DNA of 64,000 nt from an uncultured Aliiroseovarius sp. (GTDB taxonomy: Bacteria > Pseudomonadota > Alphaproteobacteria > Rhodobacterales > Rhodobacteraceae). Location: NCBI RefSeq assembly GCF_947497285.1, contig NZ_CANMFT010000002.1, positions 372,001 to 436,000 of the forward strand, read 5' to 3'. Shown here piece after piece: positions 40,617 through 49,825 of the stretch. Position 1 is the stretch's first letter, and each line of letters begins with the position of its first letter. The position numbers and the translations under genes are program-made. The notes beneath the pieces were generated by a model that saw only the letters and a list, made by a program, of their open reading frames with translations, was not told where the DNA came from and made no database searches.

Positions 40617-42101
40617 ATGACCATGACAGCATTCGACGACCTGATGCGTTTCCAGCGTGACACGCAGGCGCTGAGCGAGATTGCCGGGCGGCTTGGCTGG
40701 GACCAGGAAACGGTGATGCCAGACGGGGCAGGGGCGCAGCGCGCCGACGAAATGGCCGCCATCGAGAATGTGTTGCACGCCCGTCGGATCGACCCAAAGG
40801 TGCGCGACTGGCTGGCCGCCATCGACGCAAGCACCTTGTCGCCCACAGATGCAGCCCAACTGCGCGAAATCAAACGCGCCCGGGACCGTGCTGACAAGGT
40901 GCCCGTCGCGTTGTCGACCGCGATCGCGCGCGCAACCTCGGCCGCGCAACGCCGCTGGGCCGAGGCCCGCGCGGCCGATGATGTCGCCGCGTTCAAACCT
41001 GTGTTGGCCGAGATCGTATCGCTGCGCCGCGAAGAGGCTGCGGCGCTGGCCGCTGGCGGCGATCTTTATGATGCGCTGCTGGATGACTATGAGCCCGGCG
41101 CCTCGGGATCAGAGATACAGGGGATGTTCGACGCGATGCGCCCCCGTCTGGTCCGACTGCGCGACGCGGCCCTTGGGGCAGCTCACCCACCCCAGAAGGT
41201 GATAGGAGCCTATCCGGCAAAAAAGCAGATCAAACTGGCCCGCAAGCTGGCGAAGACCTTCGGCTATGACATGACCCATGGGCGGCTTGATACGGCCGTC
41301 CATCCGTTCAGCTCAGGCTCTGGGTTGGATGTGCGCATCACCACGCGCACCAACAAGCATGACCCGTTCAACTGCATCTATTCGACCATCCACGAGGTCG
41401 GGCACGCCTGCTATGAGCAGAATGTGGACCGCGCCTATCTGCTGACTCCGATTGGACGCGGTGCGTCGATGGGGGTGCACGAAAGCCAATCACGGCTGTA
41501 TGAAAACCAGATCGGACGCTCGCAGGCCTTCACGGGCTGGCTCTACGGGCAGATGGAACAGCGTTTCGGCTATGCCCCGGCCAGCGATGCGGATGCCTTC
41601 TATGGCACGGTAAACCGACTTGAGAAGGGGTTTATCCGCACCGAAGCCGACGAGGTGCAATATAACCTGCATGTGATGCTGCGCTTCGACCTTGAACGTC
41701 GGCTGATCGCAGGGCAGCTGGATGTAGCGGATCTGGAGGACGCGTGGAACGCGCGCTTCGAAGCGGATTTCGGCTATCAGGTCGATCGCGCCTCGAACGG
41801 GGTGTTGCAGGATGTGCATTGGGCAGTAGGGCTGTTTGGGTATTTCCCGACATATAGTCTTGGCAATGTGTATGCGGGCTGTCTTCACAGCGCCCTGCGT
41901 GCCGATCTGCCTGATGTGGATGCGCACCTTGCCGCAGGCGACGCCACATATGCCACGGCCTGGTTGAAAGACAAGGTGCAACGGCACGGCGCGCTTCATA
42001 CACCGAAACGAACGGTCGAACTGGCGACTGGAGCACCGGTGTCGGTGGAGCCGCTTCTGTCCTACCTCGAAGCCAAGTTTTCAGAGATTTACCGGCTGTA
42101 G
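40617..42101 (+). CDS. Carboxypeptidase M32 (thermostable carboxypeptidase 1 family)
   Basis: 494 residues, cytoplasmic zinc or cobalt metallocarboxypeptidase. The metal motif is STIHEVGHACYEQN (HExxH). The M32 hallmarks HPFSSG and MGVHESQSRLYENQIGRS follow, and the C-terminal YFPTYSLGNVYAGCL is also typical. It removes C-terminal residues from peptides. It starts 3 bases after the ctaA stop; an alternative ATG at 40623 is possible. Confidence 0.93.
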   Translation: MTMTAFDDLMRFQRDTQALSEIAGRLGWDQETVMPDGAGAQRADEMAAIENVLHARRIDPKVRDWLAAIDASTLSPTDAAQLREIKRARDRADKVPVALSTAIARATSAAQRRWAEARAADDVAAFKPVLAEIVSLRREEAAALAAGGDLYDALLDDYEPGASGSEIQGMFDAMRPRLVRLRDAALGAAHPPQKVIGAYPAKKQIKLARKLAKTFGYDMTHGRLDTAVHPFSSGSGLDVRITTRTNKHDPFNCIYSTIHEVGHACYEQNVDRAYLLTPIGRGASMGVHESQSRLYENQIGRSQAFTGWLYGQMEQRFGYAPASDADAFYGTVNRLEKGFIRTEADEVQYNLHVMLRFDLERRLIAGQLDVADLEDAWNARFEADFGYQVDRASNGVLQDVHWAVGLFGYFPTYSLGNVYAGCLHSALRADLPDVDAHLAAGDATYATAWLKDKVQRHGALHTPKRTVELATGAPVSVEPLLSYLEAKFSEIYRL

Positions 42102-42158
42102 GGCAGGGCGCGGGCATGCGCCGTCGGGGTCTTCCGCCTGGAAGAATCAGCCTGCCCT
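42100..42158 (+). terminator. Structured 3' region after the M32 carboxypeptidase gene
   Basis: AGGGCAGG (42100-42107, starting in the stop codon) can pair with CCTGCCCT (42151-42158). It encloses a perfect hairpin TCTTCC/GGAAGA with loop GCCT (42130-42145). No T-run follows, so it may be a factor-dependent terminator or 3'-end stabiliser. Confidence 0.3.
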
Positions 42159-42228
42159 GACCACCGCTCGGATTGAGGCAATCGCGCCCGAATGTGACAA
42201 CCGCTGCCACATTCTTTCCCAGTTTGAG

Positions 42229-42299
42229 CGGAACAAATGATGCACGCATGGCGGGTTTCGGCAGAATAATGCGCATGGAAAACGTGCGGAACAAGTGAT
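42229..42299. repeat. Pair of 13-bp direct repeats in a 400-base gene-free stretch
   Basis: CGGAACAAATGAT (42229-42241) recurs with one change at 42287-42299, 58 bases apart. The stretch between also repeats GCATGG. The stretch 42159-42502 otherwise holds no gene I can support. It must contain the promoter of the protease gene at 42503. Confidence 0.5.
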
Positions 42300-42502
42300 T
42301 TCGGCGGTAATCCGCGCTTAACGGTTCAGGCGTTAGGCTGTGGCGTGAAAATGATGCAGTTAAGTCCCACGCAGGCCAGCTTTCGGTCACTTTCGCCAAA
42401 TACGGTGTCTTGGCTACCCTCCCGTAGCTCGTGTCGAAACGCAGCTTCACTTACGTCTTGCCCCTGCAAGTCGATCGTGTGGCATAGATGAGGTGAACCT
42501 GA

Positions 42503-43120
42503 ATGACGATGATATCCCGTGTCCGAACGCGCCAAAGGACCGGCCGCACCACTCTGATGGGTGTCGCTGCCTCGTTGCTCAGTGCCTTTGTGCTGTTGGC
42601 TTCTGTGCCCACCACCGCCTCGGCGTCACCCTTCCTGGCCTCGAAGGGGCGGACGGCGGCACCTCCGGGTGCACAGAATCTGTGCCGGTCTTACAATTGG
42701 GCCTGCGCCAAGTCGCGGGCGTCAAAAGCCGTAACCTCGGCGCAGATCAAGCTGGCGCACGCGATCAACTTGCAAGTCAACCGGACCACCCGCTCTGTAG
42801 AGGACAGCCAGCAATACGGCGTGGCCGAACGCTGGACCATCCCGTCCAAACGCGGTGGCGATTGTGAGGACTACGCCCTTGCAAAGAAACGCGCATTGGT
42901 CAGCAAAGGGATCGATCCGCAGCGTCTTTTGATTGCTACGGTTCTGGATCGCAAAAGAAATTCCCACGCTGTCTTGGTGTTCCGCACCGATAAAGGCGAC
43001 ATGATTTTGGACAACATGACCAACAAGATCCGAAGCTGGAAAGAAACGCGCTATGTGTTTCTCCGGATGCAAGATCCCAACAGCCCGTCACGTTGGGTAA
43101 ACGTGTTTCTGGGCGGCTGA
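42503..43120 (+). CDS. Transglutaminase-like cysteine peptidase (DUF920/BTLCP, LapG-like)
   Basis: 205 residues with an N-terminal signal sequence (hydrophobic stretch about 17-41, ending TASAS), so periplasmic. The catalytic triad of the BTLCP family is visible: C121 in KRGGDCEDYALAK, H155 in NSHAVLVF and D170 in MILDN. LapG, the best-known member, cleaves a large adhesin under control of the c-di-GMP receptor LapD. No lapD or adhesin gene is adjacent, so that role is only a suggestion. The RBS GAGGTGA precedes the ATG. A strong terminator follows. Confidence 0.86.
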   Translation: MTMISRVRTRQRTGRTTLMGVAASLLSAFVLLASVPTTASASPFLASKGRTAAPPGAQNLCRSYNWACAKSRASKAVTSAQIKLAHAINLQVNRTTRSVEDSQQYGVAERWTIPSKRGGDCEDYALAKKRALVSKGIDPQRLLIATVLDRKRNSHAVLVFRTDKGDMILDNMTNKIRSWKETRYVFLRMQDPNSPSRWVNVFLGG

Positions 43121-43159
43121 GCCGCGCTCAGAATTGAAATACTTTCAGGTCTAACGAAC

Positions 43160-43188
43160 AAAGGCGCGCAATATTGCGCGCCTTTTTT
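43160..43188 (+). terminator. Perfectly palindromic intrinsic terminator
   Basis: A 26-base perfect palindrome (43160-43185, centre at 43172/43173, arms rich in GCGC) is followed by T residues to 43188. It ends the protease gene and, being symmetric, may also act on the convergent glycine-rich gene. Confidence 0.85.
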
Positions 43189-43223
43189 ACTTTGTAGCGA
43201 TCCAGTCTAAGACCGGCTCGGCG

Positions 43224-43940
43224 CTATTGCGGGTAGGATCCGCCACCATCGCAGCCTGAACGGACCCTGGCACGCACCAAAAGCTGTCCGCCACCATCGC
43301 CGCCACCGACGGAACAACCGCGGTCGCCGCCGTCACGCGGGCCGGTGTCACCACCTTCGCCGCCGTCGCCGTTGCCGCCGGTATCGCCGCCGTCACCGTT
43401 GCCGCCAGTATCTCCACCGTCATCGTTGCCGCCGCCTTCGCCGCCGCCGCCATTACCGCCGCCGCCGCCATTACCGCCGCCGCCGCCATTACCGCCGCCG
43501 CCGCCATTACCGCCGCCGCCGCCGTTACCACCGCCGCCGCCGTTACCACCGCCGCCGCCGTTACCGCCGCCGCCGCCGTTGCCGCCACTGCCAGTTACAC
43601 GCGCAATGACTTTCGCAACAATGCTGCTTACGCGATCACGGCCTTCGCCTTCCTCTGGCGCAATCGACGCCGTCGGCATGTTGCCTAGAACGGCAGCAAA
43701 GCCCGGACATTCCTCGGTCGTTTTCGAGAGAACGGACAGGAATTCATCCTGTCGCTGGATGTAGCTCAGCATGCCCGGTGTCACCACGTCGCAGGTGCAA
43801 AGCGTTTCTGTCTCCAGCGACGCTTCGGCCGTTGCGATAGTGCATCGAACCTGTGATTCAGCAAGCGCGGGTGCGCTGGCCATCGTTAGAAATGTGCAAG
43901 TTGATAGGAGCGCTGTCAGCGCTTTTCTTGTGGAAACCAT
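43224..43940 (-). CDS. Secreted glycine-rich repeat protein, function unknown
   Basis: 238 residues from the ATG at 43940 (RBS GGAGGGG). A signal peptide ends in ALAES. The mature N-terminal part (about 28-112) has four Cys residues and no recognised domain. It is followed by a low-complexity region of hexapeptides GGGGGN repeated eight times and then Asp/Gly-rich GDGGDTGGN units. The tail has two Cys residues (RGCSVGG and SGCDGGGSYPQ). The Asp/Gly part could bind calcium. It may be a surface or matrix protein. The DNA repeat could vary in copy number. Long ORFs on the other strand here are proline-rich shadows. Confidence 0.72.
   Translation of the reverse strand: MVSTRKALTALLSTCTFLTMASAPALAESQVRCTIATAEASLETETLCTCDVVTPGMLSYIQRQDEFLSVLSKTTEECPGFAAVLGNMPTASIAPEEGEGRDRVSSIVAKVIARVTGSGGNGGGGGNGGGGGNGGGGGNGGGGGNGGGGGNGGGGGNGGGGGNGGGGEGGGNDDGGDTGGNGDGGDTGGNGDGGEGGDTGPRDGGDRGCSVGGGDGGGQLLVRARVRSGCDGGGSYPQ
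43442..43593. repeat. 18-bp tandem repeat (eight units) encoding GGGGGN
   Basis: The hexamer CCATTA or its variant CCGTTA/CCGTTG recurs every 18 bases at 43450, 43468, 43486, 43504, 43522, 43540, 43558 and 43576, with GCC-rich filler between. The left four units use ATTA and the right ones GTTA/GTTG, suggesting block duplication. The unit length is a multiple of three, so slippage would change repeat number without a frameshift. Confidence 0.9.
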
Positions 43941-44270
43941 TTTGACCCCTCCGGCAAATTTTTCCAAACAAATGTGCAAGCAGTAGAGAGCAAACTCTCT
44001 TTATTTGGCTAAATTATTGACACATTTGAGACATGATTGCGAATGGGTTTTTCGAAACAGTCTATGCCGAGCGTGCACTTTGGGCGGAAAACCGCTTGGA
44101 AGTGGCGCATTTACAATCACTTAGTTTGGTGAGCACTATTTGCAACACTTGTTGTAAACTGTCGTGTTAACACGTTAAGGTTGTTATTTTTGTGCTGCTT
44201 TACAGAACAATAGGGGCGGATTCGTTCTTTTTGTTTCCATTGTTCGCAATAAACGAACCCATGAGTCGCC
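43941..44270. other. AT-rich 330-base intergenic region with two palindromes
   Basis: This is the least GC-rich part of the window and contains no supported gene. TTGCAACACTTGTTGTAA (44140-44157) is an inverted repeat with one mismatched pair. Six bases further on, CGTGTTAACACG (44163-44174) is a perfect 12-bp palindrome followed by TTAA. They lie about 200 bases upstream of the glycine-rich gene, which reads leftward, and look like tandem operators. The distance is long for a simple repressor site. Confidence 0.45.
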
Positions 44271-44492
44271 CTAAACGCTCATCTCTGACTTGATCAGCTG
44301 CTTCAGAAGATCACGACCACGAGCCTCTGCGCGGCGGATGCGGATGGCGGTCATGAAGGCTTCTTCCAGCGTCGTCGAAGACGATCCGACCGTCTTCTTG
44401 ATCTCGACCACCAATTCTTCGTTGCCGGTCAGCCGTTCGGCCTCCAGCACATCCTTGGCCAACGCGTCGGCAACTTGCTCCAGAAGATCCAT
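44271..44492 (-). CDS. Small conserved-looking protein of unknown function
   Basis: 73 residues, mostly alpha-helical, charged, no Cys and no signal peptide. Two helices of coiled-coil character (LLEQVADALAKDVLEAERL and AIRIRRAEARGRDLLKQLIKSEM) flank a Ser/Thr-rich turn (GSSSTT). It starts 11 bases after the hydrolase stop codon and has GAGACGACC before the ATG, so it is probably translated from the same mRNA. I recognise no family. Codon use looks like that of its neighbours. Confidence 0.65.
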   Translation of the reverse strand: MDLLEQVADALAKDVLEAERLTGNEELVVEIKKTVGSSSTTLEEAFMTAIRIRRAEARGRDLLKQLIKSEMSV

Positions 44493-44503
44493 GGTCGTCT
44501 CGT

Positions 44504-45157
44504 TCAGCGGCTCGTTTCGGTCAGGCGGCGGCGGACATATTCGTCCACATGCGTGATCATCGTATCCATGTGATCATCTTCAAAGAAGTGGCCGGACCCG
44601 TCGATTTCGGTATGGGTCACCGTGATGCCCTTCTGCTCATGAAGCTTGTTCACAAGGATATGCGTGTCTGCTGGCGGCGCGACGCGGTCGGCGGTGCCAT
44701 TGATGATCAGGCCAGAGCTGGGGCAGGGCGCCAGAAAGCTGAAATCATACATGTTGGCCGGGGGGCTGACCGAGATAAAGCCGGTGATTTCCGGGCGTCG
44801 CATCAAAAGTTGCATGCCGATCCAAGCGCCGAAGGAAAAGCCAGCGACCCAGCAATGCTTGGCGTTCTGGTTCATGGACTGCAGATAATCCAGCGCCGAG
44901 GCCGCATCGGACAATTCGCCCACGCCCTGATCGTATTCGCCCTGGCTGCGGCCAACGCCACGGAAGTTGAACCGAAGCACGTTGAAGCCCATGTTGTGGA
45001 ACGCATAGTGCAGGTTATAGACGACCTTGTTGTTCATCGTGCCACCAAATTGCGGGTGCGGATGAAGAATGATGGCGATCGGGGCGTCTTTTTCCTTTTG
45101 GGCGTGGTAACGGCCTTCAAGTCGGCCTTCGGGGCCGGGAAAAATCACTTCGGGCAT
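44504..45157 (-). CDS. Alpha/beta hydrolase (COG2945-type)
   Basis: 217 residues from the ATG at 45157. The family's characteristic HPHPQFGGTMNNKVV is near residue 32. RFNFRGVGRSQGEYDQGVGE follows, and the nucleophile elbow is GFSFG. Asp and His complete the triad further on (NGTADRVAP and DGSGHFFEDD). Members are small cytoplasmic esterases or dienelactone-hydrolase relatives of unknown substrate. It is followed by the 73-residue gene, and is divergent from iscR, with which it shares a 188-base regulatory region. Confidence 0.86.
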   Translation of the reverse strand: MPEVIFPGPEGRLEGRYHAQKEKDAPIAIILHPHPQFGGTMNNKVVYNLHYAFHNMGFNVLRFNFRGVGRSQGEYDQGVGELSDAASALDYLQSMNQNAKHCWVAGFSFGAWIGMQLLMRRPEITGFISVSPPANMYDFSFLAPCPSSGLIINGTADRVAPPADTHILVNKLHEQKGITVTHTEIDGSGHFFEDDHMDTMITHVDEYVRRRLTETSR

Positions 45158-45293
45158 GCAGTCTGAGCCTCTTTTTTCCAGTCGGATCCTGCGTCGCGCT
45201 GTCGTTGCCAGCTTTCTTGACGCGTCCGGACCCGCACCATAATACGGGGGTGGCTGTAATGCGGGCAAGTGGCCCGTGTTTGCCAGTCCTAAG

Positions 45294-45324
45294 TGACCTA
45301 GTGGTCAATGCCCGAAAGGTCAAT
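45294..45324. promoter_or_regulatory. Candidate iron/IscR operator upstream of the suf operon
   Basis: TGACCTAGTGGTCA (45294-45307) is an inverted repeat with 5-bp arms, and GGTCAATG is repeated directly at 45303 and 45317. The position, 40-50 bases upstream of the iscR start, suits autoregulation. The TGA-N8-TCA layout resembles iron-responsive motifs reported for Rhodobacteraceae. Assignment to IscR is inference. Confidence 0.5.
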
Positions 45325-45345
45325 GTTTTTGAGGGGGAGCACGCG

Positions 45346-45807
45346 ATGAAGCTGTCAACAAAAGGGCGCTATGCCATGGTGGCATTGGCTGACCTTGCGA
45401 TGCAGGATGAAGACGTCCTTTTGTCGCTGACGGATCTTGCGAAACGTCAGGACATTTCCCTGCCCTATTTAGAGCAATTGTTCGTAAAACTGCGCCGCGC
45501 CGGGCTGGTGGACAGCGTGCGCGGGCCCGGTGGCGGCTATAAACTGGCGCGCCCTGCGTCAGACATCCGGGTGTCCGAAATCCTGACCGCGGTCGATGAG
45601 ACGGTGTCGGCAATGCACAAAGGCGCCGGCGCATCGGGCGGCATGTCCGGGTCGAAAGCGCAGTCGATGACCAACCGGTTGTGGGAAGGGCTGTCAGCCC
45701 ATGTTTATGTGTTCCTGCATCAGACGCGCCTGTCGGACGTCGTGAAAAACGAGCTGACCCCATGTCCTGCTGTGCCAACCTTGTTCGCTGTGGTGGACGA
45801 GGATTAA
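45346..45807 (+). CDS. iscR: Rrf2-family regulator IscR, single-cysteine type
   Basis: 153 residues from the ATG at 45346 (RBS GAGGGGGAG). A winged-helix Rrf2 DNA-binding domain occupies about 1-80 (KLSTKGRYAMVALADLAM, and wing RGPGGGYKLARP). The three-cysteine cluster motif of enterobacterial IscR is absent; the only Cys is C140 near the C-terminus. Rhodobacter sphaeroides IscR is reported to hold an iron-sulfur cluster with a single cysteine ligand, so this is consistent with a functional sensor. It heads the suf operon and probably represses it when iron-sulfur supply is adequate. Confidence 0.92.
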   Translation: MKLSTKGRYAMVALADLAMQDEDVLLSLTDLAKRQDISLPYLEQLFVKLRRAGLVDSVRGPGGGYKLARPASDIRVSEILTAVDETVSAMHKGAGASGGMSGSKAQSMTNRLWEGLSAHVYVFLHQTRLSDVVKNELTPCPAVPTLFAVVDED

Positions 45808-45833
45808 CCGCCAACGCCCCAGCCAAGGGCGCT

Positions 45834-46910
45834 ATGAAATTCGTCTTACAACACGAGGTGATGCCGGTGGGCCGGACCTATCTAGATTGGAATGCGACAA
45901 CCCCGTTGCGACCGGAAGCCAAGGCGGCAATGGTTGCGGCGATGGATCTGGTCGGAAATCCGTCTTCCGTCCACGCAGAGGGACGTGCGGCGAAGGGGCT
46001 GATCGAGCAGGCACGTAAAGATGTGGCTGCCGCGCTCGGGGCCGATGGGGCAGACGTGATCTTCACCTCGTCCGCGACCGAAGCGGCGGCGCTGGCGCTG
46101 GCTGGCAAAGGGATCGCCTGCGCAGGGATCGAACATGATGCGGTGCGGTCTTGGTGTGACGAACGTTTGGCTGTGGATGGAAACGGGACGGTGACGGTCG
46201 ACGATCCCGCCACGTCGGCCCTTCAACTGGCGAACTCTGAAACCGGGGTAATCCAGACCCTGCCCGAAGGCTTGTTCCTGACGGATGCCACGCAAGCCAT
46301 TGGCAAGATCCCGTTCGCCTTTAACTGGTGCGGTGCCACGATGGCGGTTGTTTCGGCGCACAAGCTGGGTGGGCCAAAGGGGGTTGGCGCGCTTGTGGTC
46401 AAACGCGGCACCGAGATCGCCGCGCAGATCAAGGGAGGCGGGCAAGAAATGGGCCGCCGCTCCGGGACTGAAAACGTTGTGGGCATTGCGGGATTTGCGG
46501 CCGCCGCTCGTGCGGCTCAGTCTGATCTGGAGCAGGGTGTCGTGGGGCGCGTCGAAAAACTTAGAAAGATTCTAGAAAACACCATTGCGGAATCGGCAAA
46601 AGAGACTATTTTTGTCGGGAAAGACGCGAACAGGCTTCCCAACACCTCGTGCTTCGTTACTCCGGGCTGGAAGGGCGAGACACAGGTGATGGTGATGGAC
46701 CTGGCCGGTTTTGCGGTTTCCGCAGGGTCGGCCTGTTCATCCGGGAAGGTAAAAACCAGCGCGGCACTTGCTGCAATGGGCTTTGACCGGGAACAAGCGG
46801 GATGCGCTTTGCGTGTCTCGCTTGGCCCTGATACGAGCGAAGACGAGGCTTTGGCATTTGCAGATGCCTGGAGCCGTGAATATGAAAAATTCCGGGCGCG
46901 GGGCCGTTAA
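45834..46910 (+). CDS. Cysteine desulfurase, NifS/IscS type
   Basis: 358 residues from the ATG at 45834 (RBS AAGGG), or 349 from an in-frame ATG at 45861. It removes sulfur from cysteine for cluster assembly. PLP site VSAHKLGGPKG and the active-site loop AGSACSSGKVKTS (C301) identify a group I enzyme. It lies between iscR and sufB, so the operon encodes two desulfurases, with SufS at its end. It is somewhat shorter than E. coli IscS. Confidence 0.9.
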   Translation: MKFVLQHEVMPVGRTYLDWNATTPLRPEAKAAMVAAMDLVGNPSSVHAEGRAAKGLIEQARKDVAAALGADGADVIFTSSATEAAALALAGKGIACAGIEHDAVRSWCDERLAVDGNGTVTVDDPATSALQLANSETGVIQTLPEGLFLTDATQAIGKIPFAFNWCGATMAVVSAHKLGGPKGVGALVVKRGTEIAAQIKGGGQEMGRRSGTENVVGIAGFAAAARAAQSDLEQGVVGRVEKLRKILENTIAESAKETIFVGKDANRLPNTSCFVTPGWKGETQVMVMDLAGFAVSAGSACSSGKVKTSAALAAMGFDREQAGCALRVSLGPDTSEDEALAFADAWSREYEKFRARGR

Positions 46911-46937
46911 GGCGTGTGCGGTCGGTGAAAGGGTGAC

Positions 46938-48461
<1,524 letters not shown>

Positions 48462-48497
48462 AAACTCCCGGTCGGTGCGTCAGTCAGAGGAAAGTCG

Positions 48498-48710
48498 ATG
48501 GAACAGCAAAGCAAGATGAGAGCGATCCTTGAGGGTTTCGAGACCGTCATTCCATACGTGTTTCCGGCGATCGGCGGTTTAGCGGGGATCATCTATGTAA
48601 ACCTGCACAAATTGGACCAACTGAACCCGATGTATTGGGTCGGCGGGGGTATTTTCCTTGGCTGGCTCACGGCGCGCGGTGCGCTCGCTGTTCTTGATCG
48701 GTGGCGGTGA
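48498..48710 (+). CDS. Small membrane protein inside the suf operon
   Basis: 70 residues, ATG at 48498 with RBS AGAGGAAAG. Two hydrophobic segments (VIPYVFPAIGGLAGIIYV and YWVGGGIFLGWLTARGALAVL) give a helical hairpin in the membrane. Charged ends are present (LDRWR at the C-terminus). I do not recognise a family. It lies 36 bases after sufB and 28 before the UPF0145 gene and must be co-transcribed with them. Confidence 0.75.
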   Translation: MEQQSKMRAILEGFETVIPYVFPAIGGLAGIIYVNLHKLDQLNPMYWVGGGIFLGWLTARGALAVLDRWR

Positions 48711-48738
48711 TGCGGCAGGTTGAATTGGAGCACTTCGA

Positions 48739-49050
48739 ATGATTGTCACAACAACCCCCTCGGTCGAAGGCCATCCCATTGTGAAATATCACGGCATCGT
48801 CACGGGCGAGGCCATTCTGGGCGCCAACATTTTTCGCGATATCTTTGCACAGGTGCGCGACATCGTGGGCGGACGCTCGGGCGCGTATGAGGAAGAACTG
48901 GGCCGGGCGCGGCGTACCGCGCTGGCCGAGATGGAAGAACACGCGGCGTCCTTGGGCGCCAACGCGGTCGTGGGCGTGGACCTCGACTATGAAGTGATCA
49001 ACAATATGCTGATGGTGTCGGCCTCGGGCACGGCTGTCACTGTTTCGTAA
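48739..49050 (+). CDS. UPF0145/YbjQ-family protein
   Basis: 103 residues, ATG at 48739 with TTGGAG upstream. The family pattern is clear: [64 protein letters not shown]. YbjQ proteins form pentamers and are sometimes described as heavy-metal-binding domains. Their role is not established. Its stop codon forms part of the sufC RBS (TAAGGA), so expression is tied to sufC. Confidence 0.88.
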   Translation: MIVTTTPSVEGHPIVKYHGIVTGEAILGANIFRDIFAQVRDIVGGRSGAYEEELGRARRTALAEMEEHAASLGANAVVGVDLDYEVINNMLMVSASGTAVTVS

Positions 49051-49060
49051 GGATATAAAA

Positions 49061-49825
49061 ATGCTGAAAATCAATAACCTGCACGTCAAACTTGAAGAAG
49101 AAGACAAGCGTATCCTGAAAGGGGTCGACCTTGAGGTGCCCGCTGGGTCAGTGCACGCAATCATGGGGCCCAATGGCTCGGGCAAGTCAACGCTGTCTTA
49201 CGTGTTGTCGGGCCGTGACGGCTACGAGGTGACAGAAGGCGGTGCCACGCTGGACGGCGAAGACCTGTTGGACATGGACCCCGAAGAACGCGCCGCCGCT
49301 GGCCTGTTTCTGGCGTTTCAATACCCGGTGGAAATTCCCGGTGTTGGCAACATGACCTTCCTGCGCACCGCCGTGAATGCGCAGCGCAAGGCGCGCGGAG
49401 AAGAGGAAATGTCGGCCGCCGACTTCCTGAAATTCATCCGTGCCAAGGCGAAAGAGCTGAAAATCGACGCCGACATGCTGAAACGTCCGGTCAATGTGGG
49501 CTTTTCGGGCGGTGAGAAAAAGCGCAACGAGATCCTGCAGATGGCGATGCTGGAACCCAAGATGTGCATTCTGGACGAAACTGATTCCGGTCTGGACGTG
49601 GACGCCATGAAGCTCGTGTCCGAAGGCGTGAATGCGCTGCGCAATGCAGGACGCTCGTTCCTGGTTATCACGCATTATCAACGCCTTCTGGACCATATTA
49701 AACCCGATGTGGTGCACATCATGGCGGATGGCCGGATCGTGAAATCTGGCGGTCCCGAACTGGCGCTTGAGGTTGAAAACAACGGCTACGCCGACATCCT
49801 TGCCGAGATGGAGGTCGAGGCATGA
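49061..49825 (+). CDS. sufC: Fe-S cluster assembly ATPase SufC
   Basis: 254 residues, an ABC-type ATPase that is not part of a transporter. Walker A is GPNGSGKST (around 33-41), the signature is FSGGEKKRNEI, Walker B is CILDETDSGLDVD, and the switch His is in LVITHYQRLL. It binds SufB and SufD and drives their rearrangement. Its stop overlaps the sufD start (ATGA). Confidence 0.97.
   Translation: MLKINNLHVKLEEEDKRILKGVDLEVPAGSVHAIMGPNGSGKSTLSYVLSGRDGYEVTEGGATLDGEDLLDMDPEERAAAGLFLAFQYPVEIPGVGNMTFLRTAVNAQRKARGEEEMSAADFLKFIRAKAKELKIDADMLKRPVNVGFSGGEKKRNEILQMAMLEPKMCILDETDSGLDVDAMKLVSEGVNALRNAGRSFLVITHYQRLLDHIKPDVVHIMADGRIVKSGGPELALEVENNGYADILAEMEVEA

Noticed and set aside
43442-43593. CRISPR-like periodic repeats
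   Set aside because: Units are contiguous 18-mers without spacers and encode GGGGGN in a secreted protein.
43345-43764. Proline-rich ORF on the plus strand
   Set aside because: It is the complement of the glycine repeat; the minus strand has the signal peptide, RBS and Cys residues.
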